Source: JAHEKD01 sp965204695 (GTDB taxonomy: Bacteria > Pseudomonadota > Gammaproteobacteria > Arenicellales > JAHEKD01). Taken from it: 64,000 nucleotides of DNA. This document shows, piece by piece, positions 28,427 through 36,840 of this stretch. The stretch covers positions 3,906,001 through 3,970,000 of the forward strand of contig OZ242007.1 of the NCBI GenBank assembly GCA_965204695.1. The letters are read 5' to 3'. Numbering within the stretch: the first letter of the stretch is position 1; each line of letters begins with the position of its first letter. The notes beneath the pieces are model-generated. The model was not told the DNA's origin and searched no databases. It saw nothing but the letters and a program-made list of their open reading frames with translations. Position numbers and translations under genes: made by a program.

Positions 28427-28456
28427 ATTGACCTCGGTGAGGTCAATAGGTAAAAT
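28427..28456 (+). promoter_or_regulatory. Sigma-70-like rplU promoter overlapped by a perfect inverted repeat
   Basis: TTGACC at 28428, a 17-base spacer and TAAAAT at 28451 form a good housekeeping promoter about 70 bases upstream of rplU. A perfect 9-bp inverted repeat, ATTGACCTC/GAGGTCAAT around GGT (28427-28447), covers the -35 box and half of the spacer, like a repressor operator. Confidence 0.6.
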
Positions 28457-28524
28457 CGCCGTTCTTTTTTAATCTTAAACTGCAATTCAAGCAGTGTATA
28501 TAAGTTTTTCTGGAGAAAACTCCA

Positions 28525-29103
28525 ATGTATGCAGTAATTCAAACAGGCGGGAAACAATACCGTGTAGCTGTCGGTGACCGCTTAAAGGTTGAGACACTAG
28601 GCGCGGAGCCTGGGGACAATATTGAACTCGATAAAGTGTTAATGATCTCTGATAATGGAGACGTGCAAGTTGGCACACCTACTCTTGAAGGTCAAACGGT
28701 CTCAGCAGAAGTGGTTGATAATGGCCGCGGTGAAAAAATCAAGATATTCAAGATGAAGCGACGTCAAGGCTATCGTCGCACTCAAGGGCATCGTCAAAAC
28801 TATACGGAAATTGAAATTACTTCGATTGCAGGTAAAGGCGCAGCACCGAAGCCTAAGAAAGAGCAAAAGGTTGAAGCAGTTGAAGAAGTGGAATCTGCTA
28901 CTGTTGATAGTGATGATTTAACTCAAATTAATGGTATTGGTCCAGTCATTGCTGAGAAACTAAACGCGTTGGGTTATACCACCATAGCGCAAATAGCACA
29001 GCTAGATGAAGATGCAGTTGCAGAAATTGAAGAGCAGTTAAGTTTCAAAGGCCGCGTTGAACGCGAAGAATGGATTAAACAAGCTCAAGAGCTTGTTAGT
29101 TAA
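28525..29103 (+). CDS. rplU: 50S ribosomal protein L21 with a C-terminal helix-hairpin-helix extension
   Basis: 192 residues; the first 103 are a standard L21 (MYAVIQTGGKQYRVAVGD ... KMKRRQGYRRTQGHRQNYTEIEI). A Lys/Glu-rich linker leads to a 60-residue helical module (DDLTQINGIGPVIAEKLNAL, typical helix-hairpin-helix, then EEQLSFKGRVEREEWIKQA), like the small fold found at the ends of several ribosomal or DNA-binding proteins. Similar L21 extensions are known in some proteobacteria. First gene of rplU-rpmA, ending at the terminator after rpmA. Confidence 0.95.
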   Translation: MYAVIQTGGKQYRVAVGDRLKVETLGAEPGDNIELDKVLMISDNGDVQVGTPTLEGQTVSAEVVDNGRGEKIKIFKMKRRQGYRRTQGHRQNYTEIEITSIAGKGAAPKPKKEQKVEAVEEVESATVDSDDLTQINGIGPVIAEKLNALGYTTIAQIAQLDEDAVAEIEEQLSFKGRVEREEWIKQAQELVS

Positions 29104-29120
29104 ACAAAGAGGTCTAAACC

Positions 29121-29378
29121 ATGGCACATAAAAAAGCAGGTGGTAGTTCACGTAACGGACGTGATTCAGAATCAAAACGACTTGGTGTTAAACGTTATGC
29201 AGGCCAAGATGTTTTGGCTGGCAATATTTTAGTGCGTCAACGTGGCAGTACTTTCCATCCAGGTCGAAATGTAGGTATGGGAAAGGACTATACCTTGTTC
29301 GCGAAAGCTTCCGGCAAAGTGTTATTCGAAACTAAAGGTCCACTGAACCGTAAAACGGTCAGCATCGTTACAGAGTAA
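29121..29378 (+). CDS. rpmA: 50S ribosomal protein L27
   Basis: An 85-residue protein beginning MAHKKAGGSSRNGRDSESKR, whose N-terminal tail reaches the peptidyl-transferase centre. RQRGSTFHPGRNVGMGKDYT is the family core. 17 bases after rplU and preceded by AGAGGT; followed by a strong terminator. Confidence 0.97.
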   Translation: MAHKKAGGSSRNGRDSESKRLGVKRYAGQDVLAGNILVRQRGSTFHPGRNVGMGKDYTLFAKASGKVLFETKGPLNRKTVSIVTE

Positions 29379-29393
29379 TAGATTTAATTGGTT

Positions 29394-29427
29394 AAACCCC
29401 GTTTGTGTAATGCAGACGGGGTTTTTT
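29394..29427 (+). terminator. Rho-independent terminator after rpmA
   Basis: AAACCCCGT and ACGGGGTTT form a 9-bp stem around a 13-base loop, with the T-run following directly. It lies 15 bases after the rpmA stop. Confidence 0.88.
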
Positions 29428-29485
29428 ATTGCCCTGAATAAGCTGGCTCATGCATAATTCCAAATCTAATATCTAAAATTTTAAA

Positions 29486-30523
29486 ATGCGTTTTGTAGAT
29501 GAAGCCATAATTACGGTTGAAGCCGGCAAAGGTGGAAATGGTTGCCTGAGTTTCCGACGTGAAAAATATATTCCCAGGGGCGGCCCGGATGGTGGTGATG
29601 GGGGTGACGGTGGTAGTGTTTATTTGCTCACCAATTCCTCATTAAATACGTTAATCGACTTTCGTTACAAACGTATATTCAAGGCAACTAAAGGACAGCA
29701 TGGACAAGGTCGTCAATGTAGTGGTAAGGCTGGTGAGGATTGTATTATCCAAGTGCCTGTTGGCACACTCGTTGCGGATAAAAATACAGGTGAACATATT
29801 GCTGATTTAAACCGGCCGGAACAAAAATTGCTAATTGCCAAAGGTGGCAAGGGTGGGTTAGGCAATGTTCATTTCAAATCCAGTATTAATCAGGCGCCTC
29901 GAAAAACGATTCCCGGATCTGAAGGTGAAGTTAGAGATCTGCATCTGGAATTGCAGTTGCTGGCCGATGTTGGGCTTCTCGGTTTACCTAATGCCGGTAA
30001 ATCAACTTTTTTAAGCCGGGTCTCCAAAGCCAGGCCCAAAGTAGCGGATTATCCTTTCACTACCTTATATCCTGAATTAGGAGTGGTCTCAGTCGGTCTG
30101 GACAGAAGTTTTGTGATCGCTGATATCCCAGGCTTGATTGAAGGAGCTGCTGAAGGTTCAGGTCTGGGGATCCAGTTTTTAAGGCACTTAAAGCGCACTC
30201 GATTATTGTTACATATTATTGACTTATTTCCAGTGGACGATTCAGATATTTTAAGCAATATCAATGTAATAGACGAAGAACTTCATAAATTTAGTGAATA
30301 TTTGTATAACATGCCACGGTGGTTGGTATTCAATAAAACAGATACCTCAACTGCTGAAAACGTCGATGAGAAAATAGATCAAATACAAGCAAAATTGAAA
30401 ACTGACCAGAAAATTTTTGCTATTTCTGCCGTAACAGGGCAAGGCTGTGAGCGTCTTGTTCAAGCTGTGATGAAATATCTGGAGCAATCAGACCTTAGCC
30501 AAGATGAGGCTGATCATGGATAA
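29486..30523 (+). CDS. obgE: Obg family GTPase
   Basis: A 345-residue ribosome-associated GTPase. The glycine-rich Obg fold opens the protein (GGNGCLSFRREKYIPRGGPDGG), and the G domain starts near residue 160: G1 GLPNAGKST, G3 DIPG, G4 NKTD, G5 SAVTGQG. It acts in 50S maturation and the stringent response. The gene overlaps the start region of proB by 8 bases. Confidence 0.95.
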   Translation: MRFVDEAIITVEAGKGGNGCLSFRREKYIPRGGPDGGDGGDGGSVYLLTNSSLNTLIDFRYKRIFKATKGQHGQGRQCSGKAGEDCIIQVPVGTLVADKNTGEHIADLNRPEQKLLIAKGGKGGLGNVHFKSSINQAPRKTIPGSEGEVRDLHLELQLLADVGLLGLPNAGKSTFLSRVSKARPKVADYPFTTLYPELGVVSVGLDRSFVIADIPGLIEGAAEGSGLGIQFLRHLKRTRLLLHIIDLFPVDDSDILSNINVIDEELHKFSEYLYNMPRWLVFNKTDTSTAENVDEKIDQIQAKLKTDQKIFAISAVTGQGCERLVQAVMKYLEQSDLSQDEADHG

Positions 30524-31625
30524 GCATTCAGTTTGGGTAGTAAAAATCGGCAGCTCTTTATTGACCGATTTGGATTCGGGATTGAATCTTGCAGCAATTA
30601 AATCTTGGGTCGAACAAATCAAAACGCTCATGGAAAATAATGTAGCTGTTGTATTGGTGTCCTCAGGAGCAGTATCAGCCGGGATGGCAACTTTAAAATG
30701 GGACACACGGCCACAACAATTACATCAAAAGCAGGCGGCAGCCGCAGTTGGCCAGGTAAAACTAGTCGAGGTATATGAGAACTTATTTAAGGAAAACGAT
30801 TTACACACAGCTTTAGTATTACTTACTGAAACTGATTTTGCAGACCGTGTGCGCTACTTAAACAGTCGCTCCACATTGCGAACATTACTTGAGCTTGGTG
30901 TGGTTCCAGTCATTAACGAAAATGACACAATCGTTAATGACCAAATTCGACTTGGTGATAATGATACCTTGGCGGCATTGGTGTGTAATTTGTTGGAAGC
31001 AGATAAGCTAATTCTACTCACCGATCAGAATGGACTGTACACTGCGAATCCTACAGAGGTAGAAGATGCAAAATTAATATCAAATGCCAAGGCTGGCGAT
31101 AAAGCCTTGCTTGATTACTCCGGTAGTAGTGGTGCCTTAGGCAGTGGTGGTATGGTGACTAAAGTTAACGCAGCAGAAAAAGCGGCACGCTCAGGCACAC
31201 AAACAATAATTTGTAATGGAAACATAGAGAATATTTTAATTCGATTGTGGCAGGGTGAAACTTTGGGAACTTTACTCGAGCCAGTCGGTGAACCTGTGAC
31301 AGCAAGGAAAAGGTGGTTAGCCAATCGACTGAAAGTGACGGGATCTGTCAGTTTGGATGAGGGAGCGGTTAAGAGTCTACTCAATAAAGGTACCAGCTTG
31401 TTACCGGTCGGAGTAACAGAAGTGTCTGGCAAATTCGAACGAGGTGACTTAGTGGTCTGTTTGAATCCTAAAGGTGAAGAAATCGCTAGAGGTCTGGTTA
31501 ATTATAATTCAGTCAACGCAACAAAAATCCTTCGTCAGCCTAGTCACAAGATTAAATCCATACTTGGTTTTGAAGATGAGCCCGAACTTATCCACCGGGA
31601 CAATATGGTGTTAACGCAGGATTAG
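30516..31625 (+). CDS. proB: Glutamate 5-kinase
   Basis: A 369-residue first enzyme of proline synthesis. The amino-acid kinase domain shows WVVKIGSSLLTD, VLVSSGAVSAGM, PVINENDTI and GSGGMVTKVNAAEKA; the last 80 residues form a PUA domain. ATG 30516 is chosen because GAGG lies six bases upstream and the length then matches E. coli (367); an in-frame ATG at 30504 also exists. proA is not adjacent. Confidence 0.94.
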   Translation: MDKHSVWVVKIGSSLLTDLDSGLNLAAIKSWVEQIKTLMENNVAVVLVSSGAVSAGMATLKWDTRPQQLHQKQAAAAVGQVKLVEVYENLFKENDLHTALVLLTETDFADRVRYLNSRSTLRTLLELGVVPVINENDTIVNDQIRLGDNDTLAALVCNLLEADKLILLTDQNGLYTANPTEVEDAKLISNAKAGDKALLDYSGSSGALGSGGMVTKVNAAEKAARSGTQTIICNGNIENILIRLWQGETLGTLLEPVGEPVTARKRWLANRLKVTGSVSLDEGAVKSLLNKGTSLLPVGVTEVSGKFERGDLVVCLNPKGEEIARGLVNYNSVNATKILRQPSHKIKSILGFEDEPELIHRDNMVLTQD

Positions 31626-31633
31626 AGATTATT

Positions 31634-31658
31634 TGGCTGGATAGAAATTACCCAGCCA
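31634..31658. terminator. Hairpin between the convergent proB and rpsT genes
   Basis: TGGCTGG and CCAGCCA form a 7-bp stem around 11 bases, nine bases beyond the proB stop and just beyond the rpsT stop. There is no clear T-run on either strand, so it may be a weak bidirectional terminator or a 3' protective hairpin. Confidence 0.45.
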
Positions 31659-31664
31659 GGAAAA

Positions 31665-31931
31665 CTAAGCAGAAATGCTTCTCAGGCGATTATTAAGACG
31701 TGATTTCAGGCGGGCAGCACGATTTTTAGTATGAATATTTTTCTTGGCTGCTTTATCAATATGAGAAGTGGCAGCTTGATATGCATTTTTAGCAGCTTCA
31801 GAATCGTTAGCATTAATCGCTTTAATAAATTTTTTAATATGCGTACGCATTGAAGCAGCTTGTGCATGATTACGCACACGCCGTTTTGTATTTTGTCGGG
31901 CTCTTTTACGAGCTTGCAGTGAATTAGCCAA
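31665..31931 (-). CDS. rpsT: 30S ribosomal protein S20
   Basis: 88 residues, ANSLQARKRARQNTKRRVRN and the rest conforming to bS20. The start codon is TTG with GAGGA upstream; in E. coli rpsT also starts with UUG, a feature tied to its translational autoregulation. Monocistronic, divergent from murJ, as in many gammaproteobacteria. Confidence 0.96.
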   Translation of the reverse strand: MANSLQARKRARQNTKRRVRNHAQAASMRTHIKKFIKAINANDSEAAKNAYQAATSHIDKAAKKNIHTKNRAARLKSRLNNRLRSISA

Positions 31932-31970
31932 AATTTTTCCTCAAAACTTAAGGTAAATATAAGGGTGCGA

Positions 31971-31999
31971 ACTATCCACATTTTTCCCTTAAATGTCAA
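31971..31999 (-). promoter_or_regulatory. rpsT promoter
   Basis: Reading the minus strand, TTGACA (31999-31994), 17 bases, then GATAGT (31976-31971), about 40 bases upstream of the rpsT start. A consensus -35 and a moderate -10. Confidence 0.6.
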
Positions 32000-32075
32000 G
32001 CCTCTAGGCTAATAACCGGCTAAAATAGCGCCACTAAAACACTATTAATCCAGGTATTTTTACTATAACGCTTAA

Positions 32076-33632
32076 ATGTCTTCCAAGGTCCTAAAATCAG
32101 CGTTCGTTGTCAGTTTAATGACGTTTGTCTCACGTATTTCGGGTTTAATCCGTGATGTGGCCTTTGCCAATTATCTGGGTAGTAGTGCCGCTGCTGATGC
32201 ATACTTTGTAGCATCTCGAATACCGAACTTATTCCGCCGTATCTTTGCTGAAGGCGCATTTTCTTTAGCTTTTGTGCCAGTATTTTCTGAATATCACCAA
32301 TCCAGAACCGAAGCCGAAAAACGTGATTTTGTTAATAGAATGCTGGCAAAACTGGGTATAGCGGTGTTTTGTGTCTGTGTAGCTGGAATATTATTGTCTG
32401 AACCATTAATTAGTCTGTTTGCGCCGGGGTTTAAAGATGATCCGGCCAAGTTTGAGATGACTGTAGATGCCTTGCGAATTACGTTTCCTTATTTATTTTT
32501 TATTTCATTAGTGGCAATGGCAGCTGGTATTTTAAACACTTATGACCACTTTGCTATTCCAGCTGTAACACCGGTTCTGTTAAATATTTGCTTAATCATT
32601 GCCGCGGTTTGGTTTGTGCCAGGCAGCGGACAACCAACAATAGTATTAGCAATTGCTTTTTGTGTGGCGGGTGTAGTCCAATTTCTATTACAAATTCCGT
32701 TTCTCAAAAAGAATGCGATTTTACCTTTGCCGTCATTGAAACCTGCACCCGACAAGGAAAAGGATGGGGTTAGCAAAGTTTTTAAACTCATGCTGCCGGT
32801 GATTTATGGTTCGTCAATTGCACAGATTAATTCCCTCGTTAATACGATTTTGGCCTCATTTCTAGTGACTGGCAGTGTTTCTTGGTTGTATTATTCTGAT
32901 CGCTTAATGGAATTTCCTCTGGCTTTATTCGTGTTGGCTATTTCAACCGTTATATTGCCCAATTTATCGAAGCAACACACGGCTGGAAACGAGCAAGAAT
33001 TTTCTCGATTAATCGATTGGGGGCTACGCCTGGTCTTGTTAATTGTGGTTCCGGCTGTAGTTGGAATGTTGGTTCTTAGTGGTCAGTTGATCGCAACATT
33101 GTTTCAATATAATCAATTCACCGCCCATGATACTTATATGTCGGCAATAAGTTTACAAGCCTATGCCTTTGGCTTGTTGGGTTTGGCTGTAGTCAAAGTA
33201 CTGGCGCCAGGTTTTTATGCGCGCCAGGATACCAAAACACCAGTCAAAATTGGGGTAGTAGCAATGGTGATTAACCTGGTATTCGCGATCGCATTGGTGT
33301 GGCCTTTCAAGCATGTTGGTTTAGCAGCGGCTTTCAGCATTTCAGCTTGGGCTAATGCGGTGTTGTTAGGCTGGTTATTAATTAAAAGAAATTTGTACGT
33401 GCCAGAACCAGGCTGGGTTATATATTCGGTGAAATTAGTCGCTGCAGCAATATTAATGGGTGCGATAGTTTATTATGGCTCTGGTGATACTCAGCAATGG
33501 CTCGAGTATAGTCTGTTCGAGCGTGTCATTAATATGACAATCTGGATTGTAATAGGGATGACAAGTTTTGTGATTTTAGCGTATGCTATGGGCTTGAGAA
33601 TTAAACATTTGGTGACATATAAACCGATTTAA
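32076..33632 (+). CDS. murJ: Lipid II flippase MurJ
   Basis: A 518-residue MOP-superfamily protein with about 14 membrane helices. The N-terminal signature VSLMTFVSRISGLIRDVAFA and ADAYFVASRIPNLFRRIFAEGAFS includes the conserved arginines of the central cavity. It moves lipid II across the inner membrane for peptidoglycan synthesis. First gene of murJ-DUF2203-ribF-lspA-ispH on the plus strand. Confidence 0.96.
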   Translation: MSSKVLKSAFVVSLMTFVSRISGLIRDVAFANYLGSSAAADAYFVASRIPNLFRRIFAEGAFSLAFVPVFSEYHQSRTEAEKRDFVNRMLAKLGIAVFCVCVAGILLSEPLISLFAPGFKDDPAKFEMTVDALRITFPYLFFISLVAMAAGILNTYDHFAIPAVTPVLLNICLIIAAVWFVPGSGQPTIVLAIAFCVAGVVQFLLQIPFLKKNAILPLPSLKPAPDKEKDGVSKVFKLMLPVIYGSSIAQINSLVNTILASFLVTGSVSWLYYSDRLMEFPLALFVLAISTVILPNLSKQHTAGNEQEFSRLIDWGLRLVLLIVVPAVVGMLVLSGQLIATLFQYNQFTAHDTYMSAISLQAYAFGLLGLAVVKVLAPGFYARQDTKTPVKIGVVAMVINLVFAIALVWPFKHVGLAAAFSISAWANAVLLGWLLIKRNLYVPEPGWVIYSVKLVAAAILMGAIVYYGSGDTQQWLEYSLFERVINMTIWIVIGMTSFVILAYAMGLRIKHLVTYKPI

Positions 33633-33633
33633 A

Positions 33634-34041
33634 ATGAGCGAAAATGTAATCAATATCGGTTATCGCGAGTACGCTAAGTTTTTTAACTTGGAAGAGGCTA
33701 ATGCGTTGTTGCCAGTGATAAAAAAAATAACTCATGAAACTTACTCAAATCTTGATCCGCTGCGTCGGCAACTTAGGAAAATGTCTATTGTGGATGATAT
33801 GTCACCTGAACTTGAAGGTGAATATAAACAAGGTGTCCAAGAGTGGATTGAAAAAATGACTAGACTGGGAGTTAAACCAGTTACACTTGGTGTTGTTAAC
33901 TTTGATACCGGTGACGGGTTTTTAAACTGGAAATATCCAGAGACATCGTTGTCTTATTATCACGACTATGATAGTGACTATAAAGAGCGCCGCTCACTAG
34001 AAAAAGTAGTCTCACAACAGTCTCCTGACTGGGCCAGTTAG
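33634..34041 (+). CDS. DUF2203-like protein
   Basis: A 135-residue protein with the pattern FNLEEANALLPVIKKI near the start, a helical middle, and a C-terminal strand region (LGVVNFDTGDGFLNWKYPETSLSYYHD) as in DUF2203. Function unknown. One base after the murJ stop, so it is co-translated with it. A DUF2203 gene between murJ and ribF is not part of the usual enteric order. Confidence 0.65.
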   Translation: MSENVINIGYREYAKFFNLEEANALLPVIKKITHETYSNLDPLRRQLRKMSIVDDMSPELEGEYKQGVQEWIEKMTRLGVKPVTLGVVNFDTGDGFLNWKYPETSLSYYHDYDSDYKERRSLEKVVSQQSPDWAS

Positions 34042-34063
34042 TTTTTTCATCAAAAAGATTCCC

Positions 34064-34999
34064 ATGAAGATTATTCGCACGATTCGTCCGCAAGTTTTCG
34101 ACATGGGCGGCTGTGTGATGTCCATTGGCAATTTCGATGGTATTCATATTGGTCATCAGGCAATAGTCAAACGTGTAGTGCAAAAAGCCCAAAATAAAAA
34201 TATCCCATCAGTCATTACCACTTTTGAACCCCATCCCCATGAGTTTTTTACTCCCGAGTCAACAGATAGAATAATGGGGCTGCGAGAGAAATATCTGGCT
34301 TTAAGAGAATTGAGTCCGGATTATCTATTTGTCATGCGTTTTAACAAAAATTTAGCGAATACCAGCGCTGAGGATTTCATTGAAAAAATCTTGTTGCAAG
34401 GTTTTAATATCAAAAGCCTAATCATTGGTGATGACTTTCGATTCGGTAAAAAACGCCAGGGTGATTATCATTTGCTGCAAACTTATGCTGACCGGCATGA
34501 CTTTGAATTAGAAAATACTAATACCCTTGAAGTAGATGGTGAGCGAGTAAGCAGCACTAGAATCAGACAGTTATTGCGCGAATGTAAGTTCACAGCAGTT
34601 GAAGAACTTCTAAGTCGGCCCTTTTTTATCAGTGGTCGGGTTGCCCACGGAGATAAAAGAGGGCGTGAATTAGGGTTCCCAACCATGAATATCCGCCTTA
34701 ATAGAAATCGTACTTTGGTGACGGGGGTGTTTGTTGTTGAAATTCATGGCCTGGGAGGTGTTAGACAAGGTGTAGCAAATATGGGCTATCGTCCGACTTT
34801 ACAGGGACAACGTCCACAACTCGAAGTGCATGTGTTTGATTTTAATCAACAGTGCTATGGTGAAAGAGTAAAAGTGGTATTTCGTCAGAAATTACGCGAC
34901 GAGCAGCGTTTTGAATCGATTGAGTTATTACAACAGCAAATCAACATTGATGCGATGAATGCGCGTGAGTATTTAACAGCGCGAGGTGCTAATGCTTAA
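34064..34999 (+). CDS. ribF: Bifunctional riboflavin kinase / FAD synthetase
   Basis: 311 residues. The N-terminal nucleotidyltransferase domain has SIGNFDGIHIGHQAIV and DDFRFGKKRQGD; ERVSSTRIRQ joins it to the riboflavin-kinase domain (GHGDKRGRELGFPT-like sequence HGDKRGRELGFPTMNI, then ANMGYRPT). Makes FMN and FAD. It overlaps lspA by 8 bases. Confidence 0.95.
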   Translation: MKIIRTIRPQVFDMGGCVMSIGNFDGIHIGHQAIVKRVVQKAQNKNIPSVITTFEPHPHEFFTPESTDRIMGLREKYLALRELSPDYLFVMRFNKNLANTSAEDFIEKILLQGFNIKSLIIGDDFRFGKKRQGDYHLLQTYADRHDFELENTNTLEVDGERVSSTRIRQLLRECKFTAVEELLSRPFFISGRVAHGDKRGRELGFPTMNIRLNRNRTLVTGVFVVEIHGLGGVRQGVANMGYRPTLQGQRPQLEVHVFDFNQQCYGERVKVVFRQKLRDEQRFESIELLQQQINIDAMNAREYLTARGANA

Positions 35000-35495
35000 A
35001 TATTTAGTTATTGCCGGTTTTGTTATCGTCTTTGATCAAATTTCAAAACAGCTTGCGGAAAATTTTTTAGCGTTGCATCAGCCCATGGCTATCTTGCCTT
35101 CATTAAATTTTACGCTTGCTTACAATACCGGTGCGGCTTTTAGTTTGTTTGCTGATGCAGGGGGCTGGCAAACAATATTTTTCTCAGTGATAGCATTGAT
35201 TGCTGCGGTGATTATTATCCGGATGCTAAGATCGTTAAGTGCTGACCAATTTCAACAAGGACTGGGTTTGGCGATGATTTTAGGGGGTGCGGTTGGAAAT
35301 CTCATTGACCGAGTGTTGTATTCCAAAGTGATTGATTTTATTGATGTATACTATGGTGATTGGCATTTTGCCACATTCAACGTTGCTGATATGGCAATTT
35401 CTATTGGTGCAGCCTTGGTTATTTTAGACGCGATCGGTTGGATCTTGCCAGGAATGCCAAAACCTGTAAATTCTCAATCGGAGTCCGTTAAATGA
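34992..35495 (+). CDS. lspA: Lipoprotein signal peptidase
   Basis: A 167-residue aspartyl protease of the inner membrane with four spans that cleaves prolipoproteins such as RlpA in this window. The two catalytic aspartates lie in GNLIDRV and FNVADMAISIGA. ATG 34992 has the excellent GAGGTG a few bases upstream; GTG 34986 is the alternative. Confidence 0.95.
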   Translation: MLKYLVIAGFVIVFDQISKQLAENFLALHQPMAILPSLNFTLAYNTGAAFSLFADAGGWQTIFFSVIALIAAVIIIRMLRSLSADQFQQGLGLAMILGGAVGNLIDRVLYSKVIDFIDVYYGDWHFATFNVADMAISIGAALVILDAIGWILPGMPKPVNSQSESVK

Positions 35496-36421
35496 AAGTA
35501 GTACTTGCCAGCCCTCGTGGGTTTTGTGCAGGCGTTGATCGAGCCATTGACATTGTTAACCGGGCTTTGGAGAATTTTGGCGCCCCAATCTATGTGCGCC
35601 ACGAAGTGGTACATAATCGTTATGTGGTGGAAGATTTAAAACAAAAAGGGGCAATTTTTGTAGACGAGCTAAGTGAAGTGCCTGATGGCAATATTGCAAT
35701 TTTCAGTGCTCATGGTGTCTCAAAAGCGGTTCGTAATGAAGCTGCCGAGCGCGACCTGAAGGTATTCGATGCAACATGTCCATTAGTGACCAAGGTTCAC
35801 ATGGAGGTGATTAGAAACCGTAAAAATGATTATGAATGTATTTTAATCGGTCATGCTGGTCATCCAGAAGTTGAGGGAACGATGGGGCAGGCAGAAGATG
35901 GTATGTACTTGGTTGAGACGCCTGAAGATGTAGCCACTTTGGAAGTTAAAAATCCTGATCGTTTGGCCTATGTTACTCAAACAACACTTTCTGTGGATGA
36001 CACAGCTAAAGTCATTGATAGTTTACGTGTGCGTTTCCCCAATATTATCGGTCCCAAGAAGGATGATATTTGTTATGCCACCCAAAACCGACAGGATGCG
36101 GTAAAAGATTTAGCTAAAAGCTGTGATGTGGTGCTGGTCGTTGGTTCGGTTAATAGTTCAAATTCGAATCGTTTGCGTGAGCTGGCGGAAAAACAGGGGA
36201 TTCCAGGTTATTTAATTGATGGTCCAGGCGATTTAAACAAAGATTGGTTTACTCCAGATAGTGCTATAGGTATTACCGCCGGTGCCTCTGCTCCTGAAAT
36301 TTTGGTCAAGCAAGTCATCGATAAATTAAAATCCTGGGGTGCAACACAAAGCGAGGAGTTGATTACCCGCACTGAAAATATTTCGTTCTCGTTGCCTGTA
36401 GAATTACGTAAAACAGCTTAA
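35492..36421 (+). CDS. ispH: 4-hydroxy-3-methylbut-2-enyl diphosphate reductase
   Basis: A 309-residue [4Fe-4S] enzyme, the last step of the MEP isoprenoid pathway. The three cluster cysteines are visible in PRGFCAGVDRA, DATCPLVTKVH and DICYATQNRQ. ATGA overlap with lspA. Its stop overlaps the stop of the convergent pilin gene by 4 bases. Confidence 0.96.
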   Translation: MKVVLASPRGFCAGVDRAIDIVNRALENFGAPIYVRHEVVHNRYVVEDLKQKGAIFVDELSEVPDGNIAIFSAHGVSKAVRNEAAERDLKVFDATCPLVTKVHMEVIRNRKNDYECILIGHAGHPEVEGTMGQAEDGMYLVETPEDVATLEVKNPDRLAYVTQTTLSVDDTAKVIDSLRVRFPNIIGPKKDDICYATQNRQDAVKDLAKSCDVVLVVGSVNSSNSNRLRELAEKQGIPGYLIDGPGDLNKDWFTPDSAIGITAGASAPEILVKQVIDKLKSWGATQSEELITRTENISFSLPVELRKTA

Positions 36422-36840
36422 TCCCAACACTCAGCAGAAACATCATTGCTGTCATTATCAAACGCCTTCAGCAATCCCGAAGAATGAATTAAAAGTAGGT
36501 GGCAAGTTGCCAGAGTGGGGTTGGTGGGATCAGAACTTGCCGTTGCTGTGAATAAATAAGTACCGTTGGCCACGGTGTATGCAATAGTGTAATAATTTTT
36601 TGGAGTTGAGAATTGCCCATTCTGTACAGTCAAAAAGTCATCAAGACTGTCTGGATAATTAAATTGTTCAGAGAAATAATTTTCAACCAATGCAGGTAAC
36701 TGTAGTAAATATTGCTGATCGAGCCGAATTTCGCTTTTGATCTTAGAATCTGTATAGGTATTAAATCCCAATGAAAGCAAAATAGCTGTAATCAGCATGA
36801 CCATTAATAATTCAATTAAACTAAATCCCGTGATCTTCAT
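36418..36840 (-). CDS. pilE: Type IV minor pilin, PilE-like
   Basis: 140 residues from ATG 36840. The prepilin signature is MKITGFSLIELLMVMLITA: short basic leader, cleavage after G, then F and a Glu at +5. A Cys pair in the C-terminal third (ATCHLLL ... AECWD) forms the D-region disulfide typical of PilE. Longer readings up to 36888 only add residues before the leader. Last gene of the pilV-pilW-PilX-like-pilE set. Confidence 0.85.
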   Translation of the reverse strand: MKITGFSLIELLMVMLITAILLSLGFNTYTDSKIKSEIRLDQQYLLQLPALVENYFSEQFNYPDSLDDFLTVQNGQFSTPKNYYTIAYTVANGTYLFTATASSDPTNPTLATCHLLLIHSSGLLKAFDNDSNDVSAECWD

